Below are positions 43,172-51,692 of a stretch of DNA of 55,540 bases, piece after piece (the first letter of the stretch is position 1; every line of letters starts with the position of its first letter). The DNA is taken from positions 316 to 55,855 of the forward strand of contig NZ_VKHR01000006.1 in the NCBI RefSeq assembly GCF_009663145.1, read 5' to 3'. Under the pieces are notes generated by a model. It worked only from the letters and a program-made list of their open reading frames with translations. It was not told where the DNA came from and ran no database searches. The translations under genes were made by a program, and so were the position numbers. The DNA is from Shewanella sp. TC10. GTDB lineage: Bacteria > Pseudomonadota > Gammaproteobacteria > Enterobacterales > Shewanellaceae.

Positions 43172-44098
43172 ATGTTCGATTCAAACTTCATTAATATGGA
43201 TATGCTTAAAGAAACACTGGACATGTTTGTGTTTTTGGCTGTTGAGTTAACAATACTTTTCTTGGCCATTAGTTATTTTGTTGGTGTGTTGCAGCAGTAT
43301 ATTCCGCCAGCAAAAATTCAAAGTATTTTGAGTGGCAAAAATGGTCGAGGCTATATTGTTGCTGGATTTTTAGGCGCGATTACGCCTTTCTGTTCTTGCT
43401 CAACGATTCCTTTTTTAAAAGGGTTATTACGCGCTAGAGCCGGTTTTGGCACTATGATGGTGTTCTTATTTGCCAGCCCGCTGCTAAACCCAATTATTAT
43501 TGGTTTATTTGCGGTGACCTTCGGTCTTAAAGTGACTCTGTTCTACTTTGTGATGGCGATGGGTGTATCTGTCATTGCAGGCTACGCACTTGAAAAACTT
43601 GGCTTTGAAAAATATGTAAAACCAGAAGCTTACATTGAACCTGAATCAAAAGGTTGTGGCAGTGGTTGTGGTGCTAAAACTCAGCAAGTCAGCAAATGGC
43701 GTAAAATTTGGAACAGTACTTGGTCTGACTTTAAAACCGTACTTCCTTATTTATTAGGTGGTATTGCGATTGGTTCATTGATTTACGGTTTTATGCCAAC
43801 AGAATTTGTTGCCAGCATTGCTAGTGAAGATAACCCATTAGCGATTCCGGTTGCTGCAGTGATTGGTATTCCGTTATACATTCGTGCTGAAGCGGTCATT
43901 CCGTTAAGTGCAGCATTAGCGGCAAAAGGCATGGGACTTGGCGCAGTTATGGCATTGATTATCGGTAGTGCAGGTGCCAGCTTAACTGAAGTTATTTTGC
44001 TTAAATCGATATTTAAAAATCAAATGATTGCTGCTTTCTTAGTGGTCATTGTATCGATGGCAATCAGTGCTGGTTTCTTGTACCAGTTTATTTTCTAA
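43172..44098 (+). CDS. ArsP/YraQ-type permease, probable metalloid or metal exporter
   Basis: A 308-residue protein with about eight helices, of the PF03773-type permease family. The signature helix is ITPFCSCSTIPFLKGLLRAR, with the C-S-C pair that ArsP uses to bind trivalent organoarsenicals. A second motif, GIPLYIRAEAVIPLSAALAA, is also conserved in the family. A cytoplasmic loop KGCGSGCGAKT holds two additional cysteines. Export of methylarsenite or a related thiophilic compound is likely; copper or zinc are alternatives, because related Shewanella proteins have been linked to those. It is divergent from arsR-like and araC-like genes. Confidence 0.82.
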   Translation: MFDSNFINMDMLKETLDMFVFLAVELTILFLAISYFVGVLQQYIPPAKIQSILSGKNGRGYIVAGFLGAITPFCSCSTIPFLKGLLRARAGFGTMMVFLFASPLLNPIIIGLFAVTFGLKVTLFYFVMAMGVSVIAGYALEKLGFEKYVKPEAYIEPESKGCGSGCGAKTQQVSKWRKIWNSTWSDFKTVLPYLLGGIAIGSLIYGFMPTEFVASIASEDNPLAIPVAAVIGIPLYIRAEAVIPLSAALAAKGMGLGAVMALIIGSAGASLTEVILLKSIFKNQMIAAFLVVIVSMAISAGFLYQFIF

Positions 44099-44117
44099 CG
44101 GTATTAGAGAATAAACT

Positions 44118-44148
44118 AAGCACTCATCACTTGTGGTGAGTGCTTTTT
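44118..44148 (+). terminator. Rho-independent terminator after the permease gene
   Basis: AAGCACTCA...TGAGTGCTT stem with TTTTTGTTTTT after it; 20 bases past the stop. Confidence 0.9.
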
Positions 44149-44152
44149 GTTT

Positions 44153-44509
44153 TTACTCTGTGCAGGCAGTAAATTTTTCGGCTGATATCCCCAGCTTTTC
44201 TGAAAAGTTTGATACTAAACAGGCGGTTGTTTTAGCGTCATCCTGATCAATCATATGTTTTTCTACACACGTTCGCATTACAGAGCTAAATACTGATTCC
44301 ACTTTGGCTTCAGTTTGATTGGTACAAGTCGCCATTTGGGCAAATTCACCTTCTGCTTTCATTTGGTTAACTGACATTTGGATAACCATATCCATTTGCT
44401 CTGGACTTAATGCCTCTGGATTTAATGGCTCAGCAGTGGCTGATTTGGATAGTGTCAGTGAAGACAGAGCAAGTGTTGCTAATAGTGGTAAAAAAATCGC
44501 GGCTTTCAT
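44153..44509 (-). CDS. Secreted protein of unknown function
   Basis: A 118-residue protein with a signal peptide of about 26 residues (LLATLALSSLTLSKSATA). The mature part has four cysteines, in ATCTNQ, MRTCVEKHM, TACLVSN and FTACTE, which are spaced for two disulfides in a helical fold. I do not recognise the family. It is divergent from the LysR gene at 44668 and convergent with the permease gene. Confidence 0.6.
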   Translation of the reverse strand: MKAAIFLPLLATLALSSLTLSKSATAEPLNPEALSPEQMDMVIQMSVNQMKAEGEFAQMATCTNQTEAKVESVFSSVMRTCVEKHMIDQDDAKTTACLVSNFSEKLGISAEKFTACTE

Positions 44510-44667
44510 GTATTAATCCTTTAATGTAATGTCCATATTGATGACTAGCTTTGACCGCTTTAGGGCGATTGTAGTGCTTCATCGTAAGAGTAAGATAGCA
44601 GTATTCAAGCTGTGAATGAATAAGCACTTTGTATCAGCTTAAGCGAGTATAAATGGGTGGGACTAAT

Positions 44668-45549
44668 ATGCTGACGCGTTCAGATGATTTAGAAATATTG
44701 CTAACTGTGGTCGATAGCGGCGGCTTTTCTGCAGCCGCAGAGCATTTAGATATTCAAGTGGCACGGGTATCTCGATCGGTAGCTCGAATAGAGCAACAGC
44801 TGGGAGTGACTATTTTAAATCGCACCACTCGACGTGTGGAATTAACTGATGAAGGTCGCCAGTTTGTTGATGCTATTCGTAAAGGGCTGCAGTGTTTGAA
44901 TCAAGCAGAACATGACCTAATTTGCCGTGGTGATTTGCCCAAAGGTCGCTTACGCGTCAATGCTGCCAGTCCTTTTGTGTTCCATCAGCTTGTACCCTTG
45001 ATCCATGAATTTAAACAAACTTATCCAGATATCGAGTTAGAAATAACCTCTAATGAAGGCTTTGTTGATTTACTTGAAAAGCATACCGACGTAGCAATCA
45101 GGATCGGTGAACTGGCTGACTCGACTTTACATGCTCGTTTATTAGGTCATAGCATGTTGTATCTAGTGGCAACGCCTGAATATTTACAAAAGCGCGGTAT
45201 GCCGCAACAGATTGGTGAATTGGCTAATCATGATTTGATTGGCTTTTCTGAACCTAAAGTCCTTAACCATTGGCCCCTTAAAGGGGGCTTTAACGCAGAG
45301 CCTACAATGACCTGCAGTAGTGGTGAAACCATTAGACAGCTAGTACTGGCAGGGCACGGAATTGGTTGTTTATCTGGATTTATGATTAATAAAGATATTG
45401 CCGATGGGCGTTTGGTCACCATACTAGAGGCTGAAAAGCTGGCAAATGCTGGCTGCCGCCAAGTTAATGCGGTGTATTACAAGTCATCTTCTGTTGCGCG
45501 GCGCATTTCTGCTTTCATTGACTTTATTCAACCCAAGTTAACGCTGTAA
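44668..45549 (+). CDS. LysR family transcriptional regulator
   Basis: The winged helix (about residues 3-60) contains FSAAAEHLDIQVARVSRSVARIEQ-type sequence (excerpt GFSAAAEHLDIQVARVSRSV) and NRTTRRVELTDEGRQF. The effector domain follows. I chose the ATG at 44668 because GGTGGG is 5 bases before it; the ATG at 44653 gives five extra residues. It precedes the DUF2937 gene by 23 bases and may share its transcript. The target is unknown. Confidence 0.87.
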   Translation: MLTRSDDLEILLTVVDSGGFSAAAEHLDIQVARVSRSVARIEQQLGVTILNRTTRRVELTDEGRQFVDAIRKGLQCLNQAEHDLICRGDLPKGRLRVNAASPFVFHQLVPLIHEFKQTYPDIELEITSNEGFVDLLEKHTDVAIRIGELADSTLHARLLGHSMLYLVATPEYLQKRGMPQQIGELANHDLIGFSEPKVLNHWPLKGGFNAEPTMTCSSGETIRQLVLAGHGIGCLSGFMINKDIADGRLVTILEAEKLANAGCRQVNAVYYKSSSVARRISAFIDFIQPKLTL

Positions 45550-45572
45550 GCGTTTAACAATAGGTAGCATTT

Positions 45573-46118
45573 ATGAAATCGATAATGGATTATTTGCGGT
45601 TAATCTTGTTTGTTAGCGGGGTTCTGCTCGGTGTACAGGTGCCTGCTTTTGTGGACCAATATGGCCAGCGACTTCAAGCTCATACTCAAGAGGCAAAGCT
45701 AAGCTTGGCTGAGTTTCAGCGAGACGCAGACCGATTTTTTGCTGGCGATCTCGACAAGCTCATTAATCATTACCAACAAAACCCCGACCAAGTGATTAAT
45801 GCTGGGGGCGATAGCATTGAAGCTATTTATCAACGTTATCAATTACTCAGTGGTGCACTGAATCAGTTTAATCAAACTGCTTATAGCAGCTTTGAACAAG
45901 TGGCTTTTGAGCCGATGGAAGATATTAGACAAGAAGTTTGGCATAACTTTAGTCATACCATCATGCTTGATACGCGAGCAATAGGCATAGGATTAGTGCT
46001 AGGTTTTCTTTTGTCGCTCGCTTGCGAATTATGCCTCGTCGGCTGCGGCAAAGGCTGCAAACATGCCTATCGTGCAATTAGACCCAAATCTAAACCCAAA
46101 TCTAAACTTGAAGCTTAA
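45573..46118 (+). CDS. DUF2937 family protein
   Basis: A 181-residue protein with hydrophobic segments at both ends (LRLILFVSGVLLGVQVPAF near 8-26; IGIGLVLGFLLSLACELCLVG near 138-158) and a charged helical middle (HTQEAKLSLAEFQRDADRFF), a layout typical of DUF2937. The tail has PKSKPKSK. The two helices would place the middle in the periplasm. The function is unknown. Confidence 0.8.
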   Translation: MKSIMDYLRLILFVSGVLLGVQVPAFVDQYGQRLQAHTQEAKLSLAEFQRDADRFFAGDLDKLINHYQQNPDQVINAGGDSIEAIYQRYQLLSGALNQFNQTAYSSFEQVAFEPMEDIRQEVWHNFSHTIMLDTRAIGIGLVLGFLLSLACELCLVGCGKGCKHAYRAIRPKSKPKSKLEA

Positions 46119-46250
46119 TTTATCGCTAAGGCTAAAACTGAATAACTGAGTTAATTGGACTGTATGATTAACCATACAAACCATCGGTGTTTGTGAAGCC
46201 AATTTCGTTCTATGCTTACCTCACTCAAATACACTAAATAGGGATTTAAC

Positions 46251-46724
46251 ATGATTCAACAAGGACAAGCGTTACCTGCTGGCACATTATCTGAATTAAC
46301 ACCTGACGGTATGCTTAATCACGATGTGAGTGAATTTTTTGCCGATAAAAAAGTGGTGCTGTTTGCGGTGCCAGGTGCATTTACGCCGACCTGTTCAGAA
46401 TCTCATTTACCCGGTTTTGTCATTTTTGCCGATCAGTTAAAAGCCAAAGGTGTTGATTTGATCGCTTGTGTGTCAGTAAACGATGCCTTTGTGATGAAAG
46501 CTTGGGGCGCAGCGCAAAATGCCTCTGAGCTGACCATGCTAGCCGATGGCGATGCAAGCTTTACCAAAGCATTAGGACTAGACATGGATACCGCTGGCTT
46601 TGGCGGTGTACGTTCACAGCGTTATGCCATGATTGTCGATAATGGTGTTGTGACAACTTTGAATGTGGAAGCACCAAAGTCGTTTGAAGTGAGTACAGCA
46701 GAAGCGATATTAGCAGCGTTATAA
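46251..46724 (+). CDS. Peroxiredoxin, Prx5 (AhpC/TSA) family
   Basis: A 157-residue Prx5-type peroxiredoxin. The peroxidatic site is PGAFTPTCSESHLPGF with C48, and RSQRYAMIVDNGVV contains the conserved Arg. It reduces hydrogen peroxide and organic hydroperoxides with glutaredoxin or thioredoxin as electron donor. There is no fused glutaredoxin domain, unlike in some Prx5 hybrids. It ends with a strong terminator and appears monocistronic. Confidence 0.9.
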   Translation: MIQQGQALPAGTLSELTPDGMLNHDVSEFFADKKVVLFAVPGAFTPTCSESHLPGFVIFADQLKAKGVDLIACVSVNDAFVMKAWGAAQNASELTMLADGDASFTKALGLDMDTAGFGGVRSQRYAMIVDNGVVTTLNVEAPKSFEVSTAEAILAAL

Positions 46725-46754
46725 ATGGCGCTAGTTTGACTCAATCTAATAAAT

Positions 46755-46778
46755 ACGGCCTAAACGGGCCGTTTTTTT
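46755..46778 (+). terminator. Rho-independent terminator after the peroxiredoxin gene
   Basis: ACGGCC / GGCCGT stem with a 6-base loop and seven T residues. Confidence 0.92.
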
Positions 46779-46845
46779 ATGTGGATCAATAGAATTTAAA
46801 GAATAACGATTAAAAAGCTTTTTCAACACAATAACCTTTTATGTA

Positions 46846-47363
46846 TTGGAAAATCTTTTTAAACTCACAGTTCAATCTAATCCATTGCCTGCTGCTGGGA
46901 TGTTCAGGATGAACGGAATGTCGCGCTCACATGGATGTGAAAAAAGCGGCCTTATGTGTAGATACAACTGCGAGACGCTACAAGTACATCCCTGTAAGCT
47001 CTGCCAAAACATCCATGTTTTGGAAGCTCGCTGCTACATCTACACTGGGTATTTTTTCTCTACGATTTTACTTCAATTGAAAATAACCAAAGCAATTAAG
47101 CTCTAATGAAGAAACATCAAATGAAGTTGCAGGCTCAAGAGCCTCCGTTTGAAGTGTCCAGAATCGCTACACTCATTTGCGTGAGCTCGGCATGGATGCC
47201 GAGATAGCCTCAGTTGAGCCATGGATGGCGAGCCTGAGGCGTTAGCTAATGAGTGTAAAGCGATGAAGGATTAACACTTCAAGGGAGCGGGTGGGTGTTC
47301 CAAGAGGGAGTTGCCGTCACTCCCTTTTGGTCTGGTATGGGCGAAGCGCCACGACTTTATGTC
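46846..47363 (-). repeat. Hairpin-rich mosaic repeat R3, inverted copy without cargo
   Basis: Homologous to R1 and R2 in reverse orientation. Shared blocks are GTCTGGTATGGGCGAAGCGCC (47332-47352 region), the hairpin CCAAAAC-atccat-GTTTTGG (47004-47023), CTACAAGTACATCCCTGTAAG (46978 onward) and CAATCTAATCCATTGCCTGC. The middle block differs completely from R1/R2 and forms a nested cruciform at 47150-47281. The stem AAGAGGGAGT / ACTCCCTTTT (47302-47328) replaces AAGAGGGTAT / ATACCCTCTT of R2. It lies between peroxiredoxin and a chemotaxis receptor gene. The plus-strand frame at 46846-47106 is a by-product of the repeat. Confidence 0.85.
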
Positions 47364-47401
47364 TTATTTAAAATGCATTAAATAATGAATTATTCACATC
47401 A

Positions 47402-49390
47402 CTAAAAAACGCTTTTGTCTGCTTTTGCAGTCATAACGGAATCAGTTTCTATACCTAAACTTTGCTCGATGGAGTGTACAGATTCTGCCACTTCAGATGC
47501 GATTTGATGGCTTTGATCTGAGGCACTTTGAGCATGGTGATTTAAGCTATCCATGGCGGTGCCAAATTCATCGAGGTAGTTCACTTGTTGGTTAGCAAAG
47601 TCAGAGCCTTGTTTTGCGGTGCCGACCATTTCGTTGGCTTGTTCTTGCACGGTTTTCGCCACTTCGAGTAGGTTGGTCGCTCGCTCTTGCTGGCTTTGAG
47701 TTGCTTCTCCAATTCCCTGAACACTGTCAGTTAAGGCTTTATTTGAGATGGTGAGTTGCTCAAGTATATTTAAGATATCTTTAAGGGAGCTTTGAGTGCG
47801 GTGAGATAAATTACGCACCTCGTCAGCTACAACGGCAAAGCCTCGACCTTGTTCACCAGCGCGTGCAGCCTCAATGGCGGCATTTAATGCTAATAGATTG
47901 GTTTGTTCTGCAATATTACCTATCACATCAATGATTTGAGACACATCAGTTACAGATGTCGAAAGCTGACTCAATGATTGATTACAATGGCTCACTGCTT
48001 TTTGAGAGGTGCCAGTTGCTTCTAAAACAGCCTCAGCTTGGCTTTGACTTGCTTGCATATGCTCCATAGTGAGCGCGGCTTTTTGCTCAACAACGGATGA
48101 CGTTTGCTTAACCTGATCTGCAAGCTCTCGTATTTGACTGGTTTGAGTCTGCGCGATGTTGACGACTTCCTGAGTTTGCTCGGTACCATTAGATAACTGC
48201 TTAATACGCTCAATGAGTAAACTTAATGATTGCGAAACTTTGGTGACTTGCTGTCGCTGCTGTTCATCCTCTTGCTCAAATCTATGCAGTAACTGGTTAA
48301 AATGTCCTGCAATCTGACCGGTTTCGCAGCGGCTATTAACTTGTAATTGTTCACGATGATTTGATTCGCTGAGTTTCATGAAAGCTGCATTAAGACGCTT
48401 TAATGGACTGACGACTCGACGTTGCTGCAACCATAAATAAGTCATCGCAAATAGGCCAATAACCAGCACCATTGAATAGAGAATAGTTTGTAGCTGCTTT
48501 TTTAAGTCTTGATCGTATTTGGCGTGCAGTGTCCCTAAGCGCAATAGTTGCTGCTCGACTTGGTTAGTATCAGCTGTGAGCTGTGATTGCACGGCTAAGT
48601 TATCTGCGAGCATTTTGTGAGTATTAGCCACTTCTTTGTCGTAGCGTAAACTCAAACTTAGCAATTCGCTACGGTAACTCTCACCGACTTCAAACTGTTC
48701 TGGTTCATCTGCACCCAAAGCAAATTCATCGACTTCTTCAATTTGGTATATGCCGATTAAGTCCAATTTTTTTAATTGTTTATGCCATTGATTAAGCTCG
48801 TCAATGCTGCGCTGTAAGCTGGCTTCTAGTCGAGTGTCTTTGCCGATGAGATAACCGTCAGTGAGCTGAGATAGCCTAAATACCAATGGCGGTAATTCAC
48901 GGCTTAAGTGTAAAAAATCTTGGGCTAGCTCGGCATTGATAGCTAAGCCTTGCTCTGCGTAAGCTGCTAAACGCATATTGTTGTCGAGCATTTCAGATTC
49001 TGAGTGGGCTAATAATTGTCGTGGGTTACCAGCAAGTTTACCTGCAGCGCGATAGCGGTTGTCTAGGTTATCAACAAAGCCATTCAGGAATTGCAGCAGA
49101 GCGTTAATATCATTAGTTGCAGAAGGTAAGTTGACTTGGTCAATGCTCCCTGAAATGTCTATGAGTTGCTGTCTTGCTTGATTTAATGTGCCACTGTCGC
49201 CAGCTTGAAGGTACGCATTGATATTAGGACGGACTTCAAGCAAAAACGCTTGTTGAATTTGTTGTAGTTCAGTGGCTTGTAATTCTAATTGCTGACGTTT
49301 ATCAGTGCTCCAAAGTACAGTAACAGCCAATAGAGCAGCAAGCAGCAACAATATTGCCGAAGCTGTTAAGGAAAGAGTGGAAATCTTCAT
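47402..49390 (-). CDS. Methyl-accepting chemotaxis protein with long helical periplasmic domain
   Basis: A 662-residue receptor. It has helix 1 (about 8-28), a mostly helical periplasmic region of about 275 residues, helix 2 (about 305-325), HAMP and the signalling domain with [20 protein letters not shown] (20-residue excerpt) and [12 protein letters not shown]. The periplasmic part has heptad-like repeats ([20 protein letters not shown]) resembling helical-bundle sensors, not Cache. The ligand is unknown. The R3 repeat follows its stop by 39 bases. Confidence 0.88.
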   Translation of the reverse strand: MKISTLSLTASAILLLLAALLAVTVLWSTDKRQQLELQATELQQIQQAFLLEVRPNINAYLQAGDSGTLNQARQQLIDISGSIDQVNLPSATNDINALLQFLNGFVDNLDNRYRAAGKLAGNPRQLLAHSESEMLDNNMRLAAYAEQGLAINAELAQDFLHLSRELPPLVFRLSQLTDGYLIGKDTRLEASLQRSIDELNQWHKQLKKLDLIGIYQIEEVDEFALGADEPEQFEVGESYRSELLSLSLRYDKEVANTHKMLADNLAVQSQLTADTNQVEQQLLRLGTLHAKYDQDLKKQLQTILYSMVLVIGLFAMTYLWLQQRRVVSPLKRLNAAFMKLSESNHREQLQVNSRCETGQIAGHFNQLLHRFEQEDEQQRQQVTKVSQSLSLLIERIKQLSNGTEQTQEVVNIAQTQTSQIRELADQVKQTSSVVEQKAALTMEHMQASQSQAEAVLEATGTSQKAVSHCNQSLSQLSTSVTDVSQIIDVIGNIAEQTNLLALNAAIEAARAGEQGRGFAVVADEVRNLSHRTQSSLKDILNILEQLTISNKALTDSVQGIGEATQSQQERATNLLEVAKTVQEQANEMVGTAKQGSDFANQQVNYLDEFGTAMDSLNHHAQSASDQSHQIASEVAESVHSIEQSLGIETDSVMTAKADKSVF

Positions 49391-49562
49391 TGAAATGTTA
49401 GCTTTTTGGAGATTAAGTGTTGGGGATTTTATGAATTAAATATGACATTAAGATTACACTGTATGTATCAACTTGTATCTTTATGTGATCAAACCCTTGT
49501 TTTATTTATGGTTAAATTGAAAAGAGACTAAGCTGCTTATAAAGAAATAGAGGCTTAATACA

Positions 49563-49587
49563 AAAATAGAGTTACTGCTCTATTTTT
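49563..49587. terminator. Terminator-like hairpin in a divergent promoter region
   Basis: AAAATAGAG / CTCTATTTT with a 6-base loop and five T residues on the plus strand. It lies between two divergent genes where no coding gene ends, 170 bases before the hmp start. It could end a short unannotated transcript. The rest of 49391-49683 shows no gene. Confidence 0.5.
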
Positions 49588-49683
49588 AGTCAGGTACAAG
49601 GTGTTGTTCGCTTATAAACGACCTAATTTTTGAGATTAATTGTTAAATGAGCCCTAGATAAAATGAAATTAATCTAAAATATA

Positions 49684-49697
49684 TTGATCTAAATCAA
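49684..49697. promoter_or_regulatory. FNR/EtrA-type box upstream of hmp
   Basis: TTGATCTAAATCAA, an exact match to the FNR consensus TTGAT-N4-ATCAA, 58 bases before the hmp start. FNR/EtrA control is inferred; CRP may also bind. Confidence 0.8.
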
Positions 49698-49720
49698 ATG
49701 CATGTTTATTATCATTTTAA

Positions 49721-49743
49721 AACATGCATTTTAAATACATATT
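49721..49743. promoter_or_regulatory. NsrR-type operator of hmp
   Basis: AACATGCATTTTAAATACAT plus ATT matches the NsrR consensus (two inverted ATGCATTT half-sites) closely. It ends 11 bases before the ATG. The left arm also forms a perfect 12-bp inverted repeat with AAATGCATGTTT at 49696-49707. Confidence 0.8.
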
Positions 49744-49754
49744 AGAGGTTGTTT

Positions 49755-50948
49755 ATGTTAGATCAGCATACTAAAGACGTTGTAAAGAGCACTATTCCAT
49801 TACTAGAAGCGGCAGGTCCAGCGCTAACCACCCATTTCTATCAACGTATGTTCGAACATAACCCTGAGTTAAAAGATGTATTTAACTTGGCGCATCAGCA
49901 TACTGGCGGTCAACCTGTTGCCTTGTTTAATGCGGTTGCCGCTTACGCAAAAAATATCGATAACCTTGAAGCGCTAGGCGCTGCAGTTGAGCGCATTGCC
50001 CATAAACACACTGGTTTCTTAATCAAGCCAGAGCAGTACGCCATTGTTGGTGGTCACCTACTTGCGACACTTAAAGAGCTCGGCGGTGATGCCGTGACTG
50101 AAGAAGTGTTGACAGCTTGGGGCAATGCTTATGGCTTTTTAGCTGATATTTTTATCAACCGTGAAGCGCAGCTTTATCAACAAACTGCGGCTAAAACTGG
50201 CGGTTGGGAAGGTAAACGCCGCTTTGTGGTTAAAGCAAAAACAGCAGAGTCTTCAGTTATCACTTCATTCCTGTTAGCGCCTGAAGATGGTGAGCCTGTC
50301 GTCGAGTTCACTCCGGGGCAATACTTAAGCGTGTCGCTTGAGCATGAACAGCTTGAGTTTACTGAAATTCGTCAGTATTCATTATCAGATGCACCTAATG
50401 GCAACACTTACCGCATTAGTGTTAAGCGTGAATCAGATGGCAAGGTGTCGAACTTGCTTCATGATCATTACCAAGTGGGTGATGTGATTGACGTTGTTGC
50501 GCCGGCAGGTGACTTTGTATTGGCGACAGCAGCAGAAACACCAGTAGTGCTATTATCGGCAGGTGTGGGTGTTACGCCAATGAAGAGCATGTTGAATCAG
50601 TTATTATCGCAATCACATACAGCAAATATCACTTGGGTACATGCTTGTGAAGATGGTGCACAGCATAGCTTTAAGCAAGCAATCAAAGCCAAACGAGATG
50701 TGAATACCAACTTAGACAGCTACGTTTGGTATCGTCAGCCTTTAGCTACAGATTTACCGGCTGAAGATTTTGATTTTGAAGGGACAGTTGAGCTCAACAA
50801 GATTGCTGAACATATTGTGCCAAACGCACAATACTATTTCTGCGGCCCTATCGGCTTTATGAAAGCAATTAAGCAGCAATTACTAGCGCTTAATGTTGCT
50901 GAGTCGCAAATAAACTACGAAGTTTTTGGTCCGCATTCAGATCTATAA
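49755..50948 (+). CDS. hmp: Flavohemoprotein, nitric oxide dioxygenase
   Basis: A 397-residue protein with an N-terminal globin domain (residues 1-140), with proximal histidine in AHKHTGFL near 85, and a ferredoxin-reductase module: FAD motif RQYSLSD near 205, NAD(P)H-binding VLLSAGVGVTPMKSML near 265-280, and C-terminal YEVFGPHSDL. It converts NO and O2 to nitrate using NAD(P)H. I chose the ATG at 49755, with AGAGG 6 bases before it; a TTG two codons upstream is unlikely. NsrR- and FNR-like sites lie just upstream, fitting NO-induced expression. A bidirectional terminator follows. Confidence 0.93.
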   Translation: MLDQHTKDVVKSTIPLLEAAGPALTTHFYQRMFEHNPELKDVFNLAHQHTGGQPVALFNAVAAYAKNIDNLEALGAAVERIAHKHTGFLIKPEQYAIVGGHLLATLKELGGDAVTEEVLTAWGNAYGFLADIFINREAQLYQQTAAKTGGWEGKRRFVVKAKTAESSVITSFLLAPEDGEPVVEFTPGQYLSVSLEHEQLEFTEIRQYSLSDAPNGNTYRISVKRESDGKVSNLLHDHYQVGDVIDVVAPAGDFVLATAAETPVVLLSAGVGVTPMKSMLNQLLSQSHTANITWVHACEDGAQHSFKQAIKAKRDVNTNLDSYVWYRQPLATDLPAEDFDFEGTVELNKIAEHIVPNAQYYFCGPIGFMKAIKQQLLALNVAESQINYEVFGPHSDL

Positions 50949-50975
50949 CCTTGAATTAAGAGGATAACGACCATT

Positions 50976-51017
50976 AAAAAAGCGACTCACTATATACGCT
51001 ATAGTAGTCGCTTTTTT
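50976..51017. terminator. Bidirectional terminator between hmp and dmsG
   Basis: AAAAAAGCGACT pairs with AGTCGCTTTTTT (perfect 12 bp), with an inner ACTATA/TATAGT pairing. T-runs are present on both strands. Confidence 0.93.
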
Positions 51018-51022
51018 GTTGA

Positions 51023-51634
51023 TTATGATGCTAACGTAGTATCAGTCTCATTTACCCAGTAATTTACTAATTGAAATGCTAGTGATGCAATTGCAGAATA
51101 GTATTGAGTATTTGATTTTTCTTGTATCAAATTAAGTACTTTTATTCCCCAATCACTAAAGTGTTCCAATAAAATGGTTTTAATAAGTCTTAGCTTTTTT
51201 TCTTCAGTATGTTCACTTAATTGTATAGCAGATAAAGCTGAAAAAATGAGGGCGAAATGATCTGTAGGCTCATAAGTTATCGTAGTAATTTTAATATCAC
51301 TTGTGTGGCAAAAATCTTCCCAGGCTTTAGTCGTTTTGCCAAAGAGTAAACCTTCTTGATCTGTGTAATATGATCCCCATGGATAAACGAGCTTCTTACC
51401 TGGTCCCACGAATAATCGATGATAATCGGCATTGAAGTCATCTATTGTATTGTTTAATTGACTCTGTTTTATCGCGTGAATTGCTTCTGTGTTAGGGCCG
51501 GAAAAATCTGGCCAGTTTTCAAATGAGCTGCTTGTTAGCTTGAGTTTATCTGTTGTAGGTGGATTATAGAAAGCATCTGCCAGTAAGTTAAACATTGCTC
51601 CTGAAAGTTCCTGTCGTTCTTTTATTGCTAACAT
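51023..51634 (-). CDS. dmsG: TorD-family molybdoenzyme chaperone
   Basis: A 203-residue helical protein of the TorD/DmsD chaperone family. The segments DDFNADYHRLFVGPGKKLVYPWGSYY (shown as NADYHRLFVGPGKKLVYPWG) and EPTDHFALIFSALSAIQ match the conserved core, including E-P-x-D-H. It should bind the Tat signal of DmsA and help insert the molybdenum cofactor before export. I chose the ATG at 51634 because AGGGGA lies 5 bases before it and the hairpin at 51650-51675 would otherwise be coding. It is last of the dms genes seen here. Confidence 0.86.
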   Translation of the reverse strand: MLAIKERQELSGAMFNLLADAFYNPPTTDKLKLTSSSFENWPDFSGPNTEAIHAIKQSQLNNTIDDFNADYHRLFVGPGKKLVYPWGSYYTDQEGLLFGKTTKAWEDFCHTSDIKITTITYEPTDHFALIFSALSAIQLSEHTEEKKLRLIKTILLEHFSDWGIKVLNLIQEKSNTQYYSAIASLAFQLVNYWVNETDTTLAS

Positions 51635-51649
51635 TGTTTCCCCTAAAAA

Positions 51650-51675
51650 TGTGGAGAACTGTTTAGTTCTCCACA
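51650..51675 (-). terminator. Attenuator-like hairpin between dmsB and dmsG
   Basis: TGTGGAGAACT / AGTTCTCCACA, a perfect 11-bp stem with a 4-base loop. On the minus strand TTTTT follows, right before the ribosome site of dmsG. It can end most transcripts after dmsB and lower chaperone synthesis relative to the enzyme. Confidence 0.75.
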
Positions 51676-51692
51676 TGCATTTTACTGATCAA

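Noticed and set aside
51635..51676. N-terminal extension of DmsG
   Set aside because: It would translate the attenuator stem; the AGGGGA site supports ATG 51634.
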